From: JBBREP01 sp038202885
GTDB lineage: Bacteria > Actinomycetota > Acidimicrobiia > IMCC26256 > PALSA-610
Reading direction: 5' to 3'
Assembly (NCBI GenBank): GCA_038202885.1
Contig: JBBREP010000002.1
Location: forward strand, 75,597 to 139,596
Length of the DNA: 64,000 nt
Shown: positions 26,191 to 35,346 of the stretch, piece by piece
Layout of the letters: every line of letters starts with the position of its first letter
How positions within the stretch are numbered: the stretch's first letter is position 1
Translations under genes and position numbers: made by a program
Notes under the pieces: generated by a model
The model's database searches: none
What the model was told of the DNA's origin: nothing
Seen by the model: only the letters and a program-made list of their open reading frames with translations

Positions 26191-27639
26191 GTGACCGACA
26201 CCCTTCAGAGCACGAACCCGGCCCGACCCGGCGAGGTCGTCGCAACCTTCCCGATCGACGACGCCACATCAGTCGACGCGGCCGTTGCGCGAGCCGCCGA
26301 CGCGCAGCGCGCGTGGGCCCGCGTTCCGATACCAGCGCGCGCCGAAGTGATCACCGAGATCGGGCGCGTGCTCACGCAGCGCAAGGCTGAGCTTGCCGCG
26401 CTGGTGTCGCGCGAGGCCGGCAAGATCCTCGTTGAGGCGGGCGGCGACGTGCAGGAAGCCATCGACATGGCTGGCTTCGTGGCGGGTCAGGGTCGCAATT
26501 CGTGGGGCACGGTGCACCCATGCGAAATGCCGAACAAACTCGGCTTCACCATGCGCCACCCGATCGGCGTGGCCGGGATGATCACACCGTGGAACTTCCC
26601 GGTAGCGATCCCCTCCTGGAAGATCTTCCCCGCGTTGCTCGCAGGTAACGGTGTGGTGATCAAGCCGTCGGAGCTCGCACCCGCGTGCTGCGACGCGTTC
26701 GTTCGGGCCTGTGGGGATGCGGGCGTCCCCACAGGCCTGATCAATGTCGTCCACGGCTACGGCGACGTTGGCGCGGCGCTCACCGTCCACCCAGGGGTCC
26801 GGGCGGTGTCGTTCACCGGTTCGGTGGCCACCGGCCGCAAGGTCGCGGCGGCAGCGATGGAGGTTGGGCCCAAGCTTGTGTCGCTCGAACTCGGCGGCAA
26901 GAACGCCATGATCGTGATGGACGACGCCGACATCGAACTCGTGGTCGACGGCGCGCTCTTTGGCGCGTTCGGCACATCGGGCCAGCGATGCACGTCGACC
27001 TCGCGCCTCGTCGTACACCGCGCGGTCGCCGACGAACTCGTCGGCGCGCTCGCGCAACGAGCCGAACAACTTGTGTTGGGCGATCCGCTAGAGGCGGGCA
27101 CCGACGTCGGGCCAGTGATCACCGCCGACGCGCTGGCGCGCATCGCGTCGATGGTGGACCGCGCCGTGGGTGAAGGCAACGAGGTCGTCACCGGCGGTGC
27201 GCCCGTCACCGTCGACGGTTGCGACGGTGGCGCGTACTTCGCACCGACGATCTTGCGCGGCGCGACGCGCTCGTCGTTCATCACCCGCAACGAGGTCTTC
27301 GGTCCGGTGCTCGCAGTCGTCGAGATCGACTCACTCGAAGACGCCATCGACACCGTGAACGACTGTGAATACGGGCTGTCTTCGTCGATCTACACACGCG
27401 ACGTCAACGCCGCGATGCGTGCCGTGCACGAACTCAACACTGGGATCGTCTACGTGAACGCGCCGACGATCGGCGCCGAGATCCACCTCCCGTTCGGCGG
27501 TACGAAGCACACCGGCAACGGGTATCGCGAGGCCGGCACGCGCGGGTTGGAACAGTTCTCGGAGACGAAGTCGGTGTACATCGATTTCTCTGGCCGTCTC
27601 CAGAAGGCCCAGATCGACAACCGCGACGCGATCGCATGA
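26191..27639 (+). CDS. NAD(P)+-dependent aldehyde dehydrogenase
   Basis: 482 residues, standard ALDH length. Motifs: MITPWNFPVAIPSWKIFPAL (cofactor pocket), SFTGSVATGRKV, VSLELGGKNAMIVMDDADIE with the general-base Glu, and FGTSGQRCTSTSRLVVH with the nucleophile Cys267. It oxidises a catabolic semialdehyde to the acid; the sequence resembles the semialdehyde dehydrogenase branch (succinate- or oxoglutarate-semialdehyde type). The GTG at 26191 follows a GAGGAC ribosome site; longer in-frame codons upstream overlap the operator. It is the first gene of a four-gene operon and overlaps the next by four bases (ATGA). Confidence 0.92.
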   Translation: MTDTLQSTNPARPGEVVATFPIDDATSVDAAVARAADAQRAWARVPIPARAEVITEIGRVLTQRKAELAALVSREAGKILVEAGGDVQEAIDMAGFVAGQGRNSWGTVHPCEMPNKLGFTMRHPIGVAGMITPWNFPVAIPSWKIFPALLAGNGVVIKPSELAPACCDAFVRACGDAGVPTGLINVVHGYGDVGAALTVHPGVRAVSFTGSVATGRKVAAAAMEVGPKLVSLELGGKNAMIVMDDADIELVVDGALFGAFGTSGQRCTSTSRLVVHRAVADELVGALAQRAEQLVLGDPLEAGTDVGPVITADALARIASMVDRAVGEGNEVVTGGAPVTVDGCDGGAYFAPTILRGATRSSFITRNEVFGPVLAVVEIDSLEDAIDTVNDCEYGLSSSIYTRDVNAAMRAVHELNTGIVYVNAPTIGAEIHLPFGGTKHTGNGYREAGTRGLEQFSETKSVYIDFSGRLQKAQIDNRDAIA

Positions 27640-29201
27640 GTCAGCCGACGGGCGCCGAGGCCATCGCGGCCGCGCTGCGCGCCGCCGGAATCGACATCGC
27701 GTTCGGGCTGCCGGGCGTGCACAACATGGCGTTGTGGCCCGCGTTCGAGGCCGCGGGGATTCACATCGTGGGTGCGCGCCACGAACAAGGTTGCGCGTAT
27801 GCGGCCGACGGTTACGCGCGCAGCACGGGCAAGATCGGCGTGGCGTTGGTCACCACTGGTCCGGGCGCAGCAAACACACTGGGCGCCGTCGGCGAGGCGT
27901 GGGCCAGCAAAAGCCCGGTGCTGGTGATCGCCACCGACATTCCGAGCACGCAACGGCGCGCCGGTACGTATCGCGGTGTGTTGCACGAATGCACCGACCA
28001 GGCCGCCATGTTCGGTCCGGTCACCAAGGTGCAGACACGCGATCTCGCTGAGGCCCTGATCGCGACGCGCCTCGGCGTGCGCGGGCCGGCGTATTTCGAA
28101 ATACCGACTGACCTGCTCCGCGGCCCAGCAGTGCATGTGCCGGCGCCGAGCGTTGCTGTGACGGCGCACGGGGCGTCTTCGCTGCGCACCGGACTCGGCG
28201 CTCGGCCGCTCATCTGGGTCGGCGGCGGCGCACGGTTCGCCGGCGGAGCCATCGACGAAGTGGCACGCCGACTCGGAGCACCCGTCGTCACTACATATTC
28301 AGCGCGCGGCGTGCTCGCCGCCGGACACCCGCATTTGGTGCCGGCGCCGGCCCACGAGCCCCAGGTGACCAAGCTCATCGAGCACGCGACGAGCACGGTC
28401 GTGATCGGTTCCGACCTCGACGCCATGAACACGATGGCGTGGAAGCTGCCGCTCCCGGCCCCACGCGTCGCGATCAACCTCGACCACAACGACGCCATGA
28501 AGAATTACGCGATGGACGAGGTGTTGGTCTTCGACGCCGTCACGCTCGCGGCTGCGTTCGCGCAGTACGCGAACCGGGCGCCCTGGTTCGGCGATCTTGG
28601 CGCGCTCGGCCGGGAGATCCGTAACGAACTGCGCGCCGACGCCAACACCACCGAGAGCATCGAGTTCCTCGAACGCACCGAGCACGCCCTGCACACTCAC
28701 GGCGACCCCATGGTGTTCGCCGACATGTGCATCGCCGGCTATTGGCTCGCCGGTCACATGGCAGTGCACCGCGAGCGCGGGCTGCACTACCCGATGGGTT
28801 GGGGCACGCTCGGTTGGGCCTTCCCGGCCAGCATCGGCGCGGCCGCGGCAGGTATCCCGAGCGTCGCGGTCGTCGGCGATGGCGGCATGCTCTTCGCCGT
28901 CGGCGAGTTGGCGACCGTGGCCCAGGAACAACTCCCGCTCACGGTCGTGGTCGTCGACGACGGCGGCTACGGCATGTTGCGTTACCCGCACGACACGCTC
29001 CCCGGCTGCGAACTGAGCGCGGTCGACTTCGTGCGAGTGGCCGAAGGTTTTGGGATCAGCGCCGAAACCGTCACGGGTGTGGGGGCCGAATACGAGGCCG
29101 CGCTCGGCCGGGCGGTGGCGAGCGGCTCCCCGCGACTGCTGCACGTGAAGGCGACCCTGTATCCACCGCGCACGACCAGCCCGCGCTGGCCGATCAAGTA
29201 G
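27636..29201 (+). CDS. ThDP-dependent enzyme of the acetolactate synthase/2-oxoacid decarboxylase superfamily
   Basis: 521 residues. The catalytic Glu is kept in GARHEQGCAYAADGYARSTG. The ThDP region reads GDGGMLFAVGELATV ... VVVVDDGGYGML: Asp-Asp stands where the family usually has Asn-Asn or Asn-Asp, so a metal ligand is altered. It is not a second IlvB: it is shorter, has no small subunit nearby, and lies in a catabolic operon between two aldehyde dehydrogenases. A 2-oxoacid decarboxylase (5-guanidino-2-oxopentanoate or similar) making an aldehyde for the neighbours is a reasonable guess, not a proof. Start overlaps the previous stop. Confidence 0.82.
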   Translation: MSQPTGAEAIAAALRAAGIDIAFGLPGVHNMALWPAFEAAGIHIVGARHEQGCAYAADGYARSTGKIGVALVTTGPGAANTLGAVGEAWASKSPVLVIATDIPSTQRRAGTYRGVLHECTDQAAMFGPVTKVQTRDLAEALIATRLGVRGPAYFEIPTDLLRGPAVHVPAPSVAVTAHGASSLRTGLGARPLIWVGGGARFAGGAIDEVARRLGAPVVTTYSARGVLAAGHPHLVPAPAHEPQVTKLIEHATSTVVIGSDLDAMNTMAWKLPLPAPRVAINLDHNDAMKNYAMDEVLVFDAVTLAAAFAQYANRAPWFGDLGALGREIRNELRADANTTESIEFLERTEHALHTHGDPMVFADMCIAGYWLAGHMAVHRERGLHYPMGWGTLGWAFPASIGAAAAGIPSVAVVGDGGMLFAVGELATVAQEQLPLTVVVVDDGGYGMLRYPHDTLPGCELSAVDFVRVAEGFGISAETVTGVGAEYEAALGRAVASGSPRLLHVKATLYPPRTTSPRWPIK

Positions 29202-29213
29202 GCGGGAGCAGCC

Positions 29214-30776
29214 ATGACGTTCCGAGTTACCTACGCAACCTTGAGCGCCGACAACGACGCGCTGCACGCGGCGTTCGACCGCGGCATCGAGGTCGCGCGC
29301 GGTCAGCTCGGCGCGCACCACACCAACATGATCGGTGGCGAGGCACGCGACAGCGGCCAGACGATCACCACGCACTCTCCCACCGATCGGCGCGTCGAGA
29401 TCGGTTCGTTCGCCATGGCGACGGCAAGCGATGTCGACGATGCGGTGGCCTCGGCACAAGGGGCGCGTGACGATTGGGCACTTGGCACGCATTGGCAAGA
29501 GCGCTGCACCATCCTCGACCGCGCCGCCGATCTCATCAGCGAGCGACGCAACGAGATCTCGGCGCTGCTCACTATGGAGGTCGGCAAGAACCGTCTCGAG
29601 GCGCTCGGCGATGTGGAAGAGACCGCCGATCTGATCCGCTACTACACGCACCAGATGCGCGAACACGACGGCTTCGTGCAACCCATGGGGCGCCTCTCGC
29701 CGTCGGAAGCCACGTTCGATGTGATGCGCCCGTATGGAGTGTGGGCCGTCATCGCTCCGTTCAACTTCCCCGCGGCCCTGAGCGGCGGGCCGATAGGAGC
29801 CGCGCTCTGTGCTGGCAACACGGTGGTGTTGAAGCCGAGTGAGATCGGTGCGCTCACCACGTTGCGCATGGCCGAAGCATGCTGGGACGCGGGCGTACCG
29901 AAGCGCGCGCTCAACGTGGTGTTCGGGCTCGGCGAGACGGTGGGCAGCGCGCTCGTGCGCCACGCCGACGTCGACGGCGTCACGTTCACGGGATCGCACG
30001 CCGTGGGCATGGGGATCTTCCGCGACTTCGCCACGACGCATCCGAAGCCGGCCATCTGCGAGATGGGCGGCAAGAACCCGGTGATCGTGAGCGCGCAGGC
30101 CGATCTCGACGTCGCTGCCGAAGGCACGATGCGCAGCGCGTTCGGGCTCAGCGGTCAGAAGTGCTCCGCGGCGTCGCGCGCCTACGTGCATCGCGACGTG
30201 TACGACGACTTTGTTGCGCGACTGTGTGCGCGGGCCGAGGCCGTGGTTGTGGGCGATCCACTCGAGCGCACCACCTACATGGGTCCGGTCATCGACAACG
30301 ATGCCGTGGCCCGTTACGGCGCCGCGGTGGGCGATGCCCGCGCGACCGGCCGCGTGCTGTGCGGCGGCCGACGACTCACCGGCGGCGATCTCGCGCACGG
30401 CTACTTCGTTGCGCCGACCGTCGCCGAGCTTCCGGCCACGAGTTCGTCGTGGCACGAGGAACTCTTCGTGCCGTTCGTGGCGGTGGCGCCGTTCGAGGAA
30501 CTTGGCCTGGCGATCGAACGAGCCAACGACAGCGATTTGGCCCTCACCGCAGGGTTCTTTTCACAAGCGCAGAATGAGATCGACACGTTTCTCGATCGCA
30601 TCGAGGCCGGCGTCGTGTACGTGAACCGTCGCGCCGGCGCGACGACCGGAGCGTGGCCCGGCGTACAACCGTTCGGCGGTTGGAAGGGCTCAGGAACCGC
30701 GGGCGTGGCCGGTGGCGGCCCCTACTACCTCCAGCAATACCTGCGTGAACAGTCGCGCACGATCGTCGATGGATGA
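29214..30776 (+). CDS. aldehyde dehydrogenase, 1-pyrroline-5-carboxylate dehydrogenase-like
   Basis: 520 residues, longer than the first ALDH and close to P5C dehydrogenase size. Motifs: VIAPFNFPAALSGGPIGAAL, VTFTGSHAVGMGIF, ICEMGGKNPVIVSAQADLDV (general-base Glu), and GLSGQKCSAASRAYVH with nucleophile Cys317, the GQKCSA form typical of the glutamate-semialdehyde group. It would oxidise an amino- or guanidino-semialdehyde. It starts 12 bases after the ThDP enzyme, and the next gene probably starts inside its final codons, so one transcript is likely. Exact substrate is not deducible. Confidence 0.88.
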   Translation: MTFRVTYATLSADNDALHAAFDRGIEVARGQLGAHHTNMIGGEARDSGQTITTHSPTDRRVEIGSFAMATASDVDDAVASAQGARDDWALGTHWQERCTILDRAADLISERRNEISALLTMEVGKNRLEALGDVEETADLIRYYTHQMREHDGFVQPMGRLSPSEATFDVMRPYGVWAVIAPFNFPAALSGGPIGAALCAGNTVVLKPSEIGALTTLRMAEACWDAGVPKRALNVVFGLGETVGSALVRHADVDGVTFTGSHAVGMGIFRDFATTHPKPAICEMGGKNPVIVSAQADLDVAAEGTMRSAFGLSGQKCSAASRAYVHRDVYDDFVARLCARAEAVVVGDPLERTTYMGPVIDNDAVARYGAAVGDARATGRVLCGGRRLTGGDLAHGYFVAPTVAELPATSSSWHEELFVPFVAVAPFEELGLAIERANDSDLALTAGFFSQAQNEIDTFLDRIEAGVVYVNRRAGATTGAWPGVQPFGGWKGSGTAGVAGGGPYYLQQYLREQSRTIVDG

Positions 30777-32097
30777 AAGCACAGGCACCATGACCTCCAC
30801 GCTCCCCCTCCACGCTGACAACTCCTTGGCCGTCGCATTGGCCGACGCCGTAGTGCCGCACATCATCACGGATCTTCCCGGGCCGAAGGCGCAAGCGATG
30901 ATCGCGCGCGATGCCGCCGTCACAAGCCCATCCCTGGGCCGCGTCTATCCGCTCGTGCCCGCGCGAGCCGACGGACTCGTTGTCGAAGACGTTGATGGCA
31001 ACCGCTTTCTCGACTTCAACGCGGGGATTGCCGTCAACAGCACTGGTCATTGTCATCCGCAGGTGGTCGCGGCCATCGAGGAACAGGCGCGCACGCTGTT
31101 GCACTACTGCTCGAGCGATTGGTACATCCCCGCGTACGTCGCACTCTGCGAACGACTCGCCGCGAGCGTGCCGAACGGCATGGGTGCGACGCGCGTATTT
31201 CTCGCCAACTCGGGTACCGAGGCCGTCGAAGGCGCGATCAAACTCGTACGCCAACACACGGGCCGTCCGAACGTGATCGCGTTCCACGGTGCATTCCACG
31301 GTCGCTCGCTCGGCAGCCTTGCGCTCACCGCGAGCAAGGCCCGCTACCGCGCCGGCTTCGGAGCGATGGCAGCCGGCGTGTACCACGTGCCGTACGGCGA
31401 ATTCGGCGCTATCGAACGCACTGTGTTTACGCACCTCTCGGCTCCCAGCGATGTGGCCGCGATCTTCGTCGAGCCGATCCAAGGCGAGGGTGGCTACATC
31501 GTGCCGCCGCCGGGTTGGCTCGCGGAATTGCGTGCGCTCTGCGACGAGCACGGCATCTTGCTCGTGGCCGACGAAGTGCAGTCGGGAATCGGGCGCACCG
31601 GGCGGATGTGGGCCATCGAGCACGACAACGTCGTACCCGACCTGCTCCTCGCGGGCAAAGGCATCGCAAGCGGGCTGCCGCTGGCGGCATTGATCGCACG
31701 CGCTGAGTTGATGCACTGGGAGAAGGGCGCGCACGGCTCGACGTTCGGCGGCAATCCCGTCGCGTGCGCCGCCGCGTTGGCCACGCTCGACCTTGTCGAA
31801 GGCGGTCTGATCGACAACGCTCGCGATGTCGGGGCACATCTCCTCGACCGCCTGCAGACGCTGGCCGGCGACGCTCCCGCCATCGAAGCCGTGCGCGGCC
31901 GTGGGCTGATGATCGGCATCGACTTCGCCGACCACGACATCGCCCACGCCGTCGAACAGGAGTGCTTCCGTCGCGGGCTGCTCGTGCTCACGTGCGGCGT
32001 GCGTTCGCTGCGCTTGGCGCCGCCGCTCACCGTGTCAACCGAGCAGGCCGACCTCGCCATCTCGATTCTGGGCGACGCCATCGCCGCCGCGGTCTGA
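30769..32097 (+). CDS. class III pyridoxal-phosphate aminotransferase (4-aminobutyrate/ornithine-type)
   Basis: About 442 residues. PLP motifs: LANSGTEAVEGAIKLVRQHT, AFHGAFHGRSLGSLALTAS, ILLVADEVQSGIGRTGRMWA with the ring-binding Asp, and DLLLAGKGIASGLPLAAL with the Schiff-base Lys, followed by GSTFGGNPVACAAALATLD. Such enzymes move an omega-amino group (GABA, putrescine, ornithine, beta-alanine) to 2-oxoglutarate or pyruvate, giving a semialdehyde for the adjacent dehydrogenases. ATG 30769 overlaps the previous stop; ATG 30790 is an in-frame alternative. Last gene of the operon, closed by a 14-bp hairpin. Confidence 0.9.
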   Translation: MDESTGTMTSTLPLHADNSLAVALADAVVPHIITDLPGPKAQAMIARDAAVTSPSLGRVYPLVPARADGLVVEDVDGNRFLDFNAGIAVNSTGHCHPQVVAAIEEQARTLLHYCSSDWYIPAYVALCERLAASVPNGMGATRVFLANSGTEAVEGAIKLVRQHTGRPNVIAFHGAFHGRSLGSLALTASKARYRAGFGAMAAGVYHVPYGEFGAIERTVFTHLSAPSDVAAIFVEPIQGEGGYIVPPPGWLAELRALCDEHGILLVADEVQSGIGRTGRMWAIEHDNVVPDLLLAGKGIASGLPLAALIARAELMHWEKGAHGSTFGGNPVACAAALATLDLVEGGLIDNARDVGAHLLDRLQTLAGDAPAIEAVRGRGLMIGIDFADHDIAHAVEQECFRRGLLVLTCGVRSLRLAPPLTVSTEQADLAISILGDAIAAAV

Positions 32098-32098
32098 T

Positions 32099-32131
32099 TG
32101 CACCAGACGGCGCTACACGCCGTCTGGTGCA
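32099..32131. terminator. 14-bp perfect hairpin after the aminotransferase gene
   Basis: TGCACCAGACGGCG (32099-32112), loop CTACA, CGCCGTCTGGTGCA (32118-32131), one base after the TGA and 22 bases before the convergent DinB-like stop. A very stable stem with no T-tract on either strand; likely a bidirectional U-less terminator. Confidence 0.65.
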
Positions 32132-32153
32132 GAGGAAAACTGCTTTGGGGGCT

Positions 32154-32693
32154 CTATTCGCCGGTCGCGCCGTCGAGCGACTCGCGAATGAGGTCGGCGT
32201 GGCCGTTGTGCCGGGCGTACTCCTCGACCATGTGGACGAGTATCCACCGCAGGCTCGGTGCCTCGCCGCTCGGCCAGGTGCGTTGCGCGAGCCGTCCGAG
32301 GCCACCGTCGGCCAGCGCGTCGGCGACCAGCGAACGCGAGCGCGCCACCGTGTCGTGCCAGAGCGTGCGGAGCTGGTCGGGGGTATCGGCCGCGGCCGAG
32401 TCCCATTCCCAATCGGGGTCGCCGTCCCAGTCGACCGTGTCCCACGGCGGCTCGCGGTCGCGCCCGTACAGCCAACGGGAGAACCAACCCGACTCGACCA
32501 GCGCCATGTGCTTCAGCATCCCGCCCAAGGTCATGGACGACGCGGCGACGGTGGCATTCAGGCCCGCCGCGTCGAGCCCCGCGCATTTCCACTCCAGCGT
32601 CGCGCGCTGAAATTCAAGGAAACCAAGCAGCGTGGCCGTCTCGTCGCCCGCGAGGGGAGGTTCGGGACGACCCTGCTCGTCAACGTTCGTCAT
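32154..32693 (-). CDS. DinB/DUF664 family protein (mycothiol-transferase-like)
   Basis: 179 residues from ATG 32693 (MTNVDEQGRPEPPLAGDE). The four-helix DinB/DUF664 pattern is clear: LGGMLKHMALVESGWFSRWL with the first metal-ligand His, then the C-terminal ILVHMVEEYARHNGHADLIR with two more. The family binds a divalent metal and includes thiol-transfer enzymes that use mycothiol or bacillithiol; a function here is not shown. The ATG overlaps the stop of the Rieske oxygenase gene, so it is translated with it and may act on oxygenase products or stress. Confidence 0.8.
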   Translation of the reverse strand: MTNVDEQGRPEPPLAGDETATLLGFLEFQRATLEWKCAGLDAAGLNATVAASSMTLGGMLKHMALVESGWFSRWLYGRDREPPWDTVDWDGDPDWEWDSAAADTPDQLRTLWHDTVARSRSLVADALADGGLGRLAQRTWPSGEAPSLRWILVHMVEEYARHNGHADLIRESLDGATGE

Positions 32694-33889
32694 GCGACCA
32701 AGTCTCCTGCGAGATACGAACGCGCAACGAGATGCACGAACTGTTGCACCGCGTCTTCCTGCAAGCCGAAGGGTCCGGGCCGGTAGCCGCGTGAACTCAC
32801 GCCGCGCTGCACGCCCTCGCACGCGTCCCAATCCTGACGGTTCGTGATGTCCCAGAAGTCGACGGCGTAGGCCGGATCGAATCCCTCACGCGAGATGGCA
32901 GCGGGGTCGAACAGCCACTGGCACTCGACCCAGGTCTCGGTGGGCGACACGGGTTCGATGCGGTGTGTCATCACGTAGTCGGGGTGCGCGCTGAGCAACA
33001 GGTTCGGAAACACGCCCACGTAGAGCACGGTGCGCGCCTGTTCGGCCGAAAGGCCCGGCAGTACGACGCCGCGGCTCTGGCCATCGAGCGACATTGTCTG
33101 CGCGTGGTCGGCCAGCGCCATGGCACCGCCGACCCACATGCCGGGCAGCGTGTAGTTGTCGCCGGAGTCCGGCGGGCTCACCACGCATAGCTCAGGGTGA
33201 ATCGCGGCACAGTGGTAGCACTCTTGATAGTTCTCGATCGGGAGCTTCCAGTTCGCCTGCAACACGTATTCGTGCGACGCCGCGACGACAAGCCGCTCGG
33301 GCTCCCACGGCGCGAGTAATTCGTCGAAGGCGCCCAGATACACCGACAGCGCCGGCGCGTCCCCGCTCGGGTTGACCATCGCAAAGCCGCGCCATTCCTC
33401 GACGCGCATAGGCACCAGGCCGTGGTCCGTGCGGTCGAACGACGGTGGTGCATTGAATCGCGGTGTGGCAGTGAGGTCACCGGCGAGGTCGTATGTCCAC
33501 GCGTGGTACGGGCAGTGGATCGCACCTCGGGTGACCGCCGGGCCGCCGCACGCCATGAGCTCGTGCCCGCGGTGGCGACACACGTTGTAGAACGCGCGCA
33601 GCGTGCCGTCGTCGCCGCGCACGAGCAACGCGCGGTCGTTGCCGACTCGCACCGCCCGCCGGGCACCGGCAGCGGCAAGGTCGCCCGAACGCCCGGCACA
33701 TACCCACGCCCGGTCGAAGAACTGCTCGCGTTCCCACGCGAGCACGTCGTCATTCGTGTATGCGGCGGCAGGAAGCATGCAGCCACTGCCACCCGGTTCG
33801 AGCACCGCGGCGAGCTCGTCGCGCGGTAGCGGCGCCGGCGGCCGCTGCGCGCGCGGCGTCGCAGGCACGCCCGGATTGCGCGAATTCAT
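32690..33889 (-). CDS. Rieske non-heme iron oxygenase, alpha subunit
   Basis: 399 residues. The Rieske [2Fe-2S] ligands are Cys104 and His106 (VCRHRGHE), Cys126 and His129 (HCPYHAWTYDL). The mononuclear iron site is NYQECYHCAAIHPE (His226, His231) plus a probable Asp353 (NRQDWDACEGVQ). The N-terminus and spacing resemble the choline/glycine-betaine monooxygenase-like branch as much as ring-hydroxylating dioxygenases. It would hydroxylate or demethylate a small substrate with electrons from a reductase not present nearby. A TAGCGT box (33896-33901) is six bases before the ATG. The DinB-like gene overlaps its stop. Confidence 0.93.
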   Translation of the reverse strand: MNSRNPGVPATPRAQRPPAPLPRDELAAVLEPGGSGCMLPAAAYTNDDVLAWEREQFFDRAWVCAGRSGDLAAAGARRAVRVGNDRALLVRGDDGTLRAFYNVCRHRGHELMACGGPAVTRGAIHCPYHAWTYDLAGDLTATPRFNAPPSFDRTDHGLVPMRVEEWRGFAMVNPSGDAPALSVYLGAFDELLAPWEPERLVVAASHEYVLQANWKLPIENYQECYHCAAIHPELCVVSPPDSGDNYTLPGMWVGGAMALADHAQTMSLDGQSRGVVLPGLSAEQARTVLYVGVFPNLLLSAHPDYVMTHRIEPVSPTETWVECQWLFDPAAISREGFDPAYAVDFWDITNRQDWDACEGVQRGVSSRGYRPGPFGLQEDAVQQFVHLVARSYLAGDLVA

Positions 33890-33895
33890 GACGCC

Positions 33896-33945
33896 ACGCT
33901 ACGTCAGAGCGAGAAGGGGTGCTACCTCGAGGTGCGGCGTAGGAT
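33896..33945. promoter_or_regulatory. divergent -10 boxes of the Rieske and membrane-protein genes
   Basis: Minus strand: TAGCGT (33896-33901), six bases before ATG 33889. Plus strand: TAGGAT (33940-33945), nine bases before ATG 33955. Both genes would produce short-leader or leaderless mRNAs from a 65-base region. Confidence 0.45.
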
Positions 33946-33954
33946 GGCGGCGCC

Positions 33955-35346
33955 ATGCAGGTGCGGGAGGCGCAGTCACATATTGCCACCGCGCCGATGC
34001 GAGCACTGCGGCGCGTTCGGCCCGAGTACGTCATCATTGCGATCTTCGTCGGGCTGAAGCTTTACTACGCGCTTCGCTCGGTGTTCGGCAGTGGCCTACT
34101 CGGACCGCGAGTGATCTACGGGTCCGATACCGAGGAGTACCTGTCGATCGCGGCGGCGCCGCTGTGGTCGCGCGACTTCTTCGCCGGACCCGACCCATTG
34201 GGTTTTCCGCTTCTCATGAAGCTCGTGTTGCACAACCTGCGCGCCGTCGTGCTCCTGCAAACCACGATCTCGGTCGTTTCCTGGACGTACCTCGCGCGGA
34301 CGATCCAATCATTCCTCGCCTCGCAAGCGGCTCGCACAATTGTGGTGATCGGCATCTTGGCCACCGCGCTTGCGCCTGCGGTGCAGCAGTACGACGTCGC
34401 AATCGGCACCGAGAGTCTTTCGATCAGCTTGATGGTGCTGCTCATCGCCCTCGGCTTACGGTTGGCGACGAGCCTCACGTCTCGGCATGTGGCCGCGTTT
34501 CTCATCGTCGTCGCCGCGGCCGCCTTTACCCGCGACACCAATGCGATCTTCGCACTCGGCATTGGCGTTGGGGCGCTGGTCGCGCTGGTGCGCTCGAGGG
34601 ACCAATGGCGACGGTTCGGCGCCATCGCGCTGGTGTCGCTGATCGCCGGTGCCGGTGCGCTCAAGTTGTCAGCCGACGGCAACCGCTCGTACTGGCCGTT
34701 GTTCGAGACCGTGGCGCTGCGCATCAACAACGACCACGACGCGCGCACGTATTTCATCGAGCATGGCGAGCCCTATGACAACGTCGTGAAGGGCCTGCGA
34801 ACGCCCGCGATTTACTACTTGGAGCAACGGGCGTTTACTGCGAACACGCCACCGTTTCGGAAGTTCCGCGCGTGGATAGAAGATCATGGTCAGGCGACCT
34901 ACGCCGGCTTCTTGCTCACGCACCCGGGCTACGTGCTGTCGGGCCCCATCAACGAGCGCGACGCTCTGTTCCGCCCGCACCTCGACGGCATCGGGAAGCT
35001 GTTCGGCATTGATCCCGATCCTGTCACTCGGGCGATCGGTTGGGTCGGCCTACCCGATGTGACGCGATGGCTGGGTTATTGGACCGCGGCGTCGGTCGTC
35101 GGCCTGTTGTGGGTCATCCGACGGGCGCGAGATCGCCAACAGCGGTTCGCCATGCTGGTGTTCGCCCTCGGCGTGCTCGTGGTGCCCCACGCCCTCGTCG
35201 TGTATCACGGCGACGCGCTGGAAGTCAGCCGCCACGCCATCACGCTCGCGGTCCATGGTCGCGTCGTGGTGTGGATCGCCACGGCGCTCACGGTCGACAC
35301 CGCGCTCGCAGCGTGGGGTGGGTTCAAAACGCGCCGGCAACACTGA
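33955..35346 (+). CDS. multi-pass membrane protein, GT-C glycosyltransferase-like
   Basis: 463 residues with about ten hydrophobic segments (RPEYVIIAIFVGLKLYYAL, then LRAVVLLQTTISVVSWTYLA, and VVGLLWVIRRARDRQQRF). The first extracytoplasmic loop contains YGSDTEEYLSIAAAPLWSRD, whose acidic residues recall the catalytic loop of GT-C sugar transferases that use polyprenyl-phosphate donors. No specific family can be named. It would act at the membrane in glycan or glycolipid building, perhaps with the convergent DUF2142-like gene, whose end it overlaps by 23 bases. Confidence 0.65.
   Translation: MQVREAQSHIATAPMRALRRVRPEYVIIAIFVGLKLYYALRSVFGSGLLGPRVIYGSDTEEYLSIAAAPLWSRDFFAGPDPLGFPLLMKLVLHNLRAVVLLQTTISVVSWTYLARTIQSFLASQAARTIVVIGILATALAPAVQQYDVAIGTESLSISLMVLLIALGLRLATSLTSRHVAAFLIVVAAAAFTRDTNAIFALGIGVGALVALVRSRDQWRRFGAIALVSLIAGAGALKLSADGNRSYWPLFETVALRINNDHDARTYFIEHGEPYDNVVKGLRTPAIYYLEQRAFTANTPPFRKFRAWIEDHGQATYAGFLLTHPGYVLSGPINERDALFRPHLDGIGKLFGIDPDPVTRAIGWVGLPDVTRWLGYWTAASVVGLLWVIRRARDRQQRFAMLVFALGVLVVPHALVVYHGDALEVSRHAITLAVHGRVVVWIATALTVDTALAAWGGFKTRRQH

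Noticed and set aside
27636..29201. Annotation of the ThDP enzyme as a second ilvB
   Set aside because: Catabolic operon context, no regulatory subunit, shorter length and altered metal motif argue against a biosynthetic acetolactate synthase.
28299..30455. 718-codon open frame on the minus strand opposite the ThDP enzyme and second aldehyde dehydrogenase
   Set aside because: Antisense to two clearly conserved genes; His/Arg-rich low-complexity translation with no domain. It is a by-product of high GC at codon position 3.
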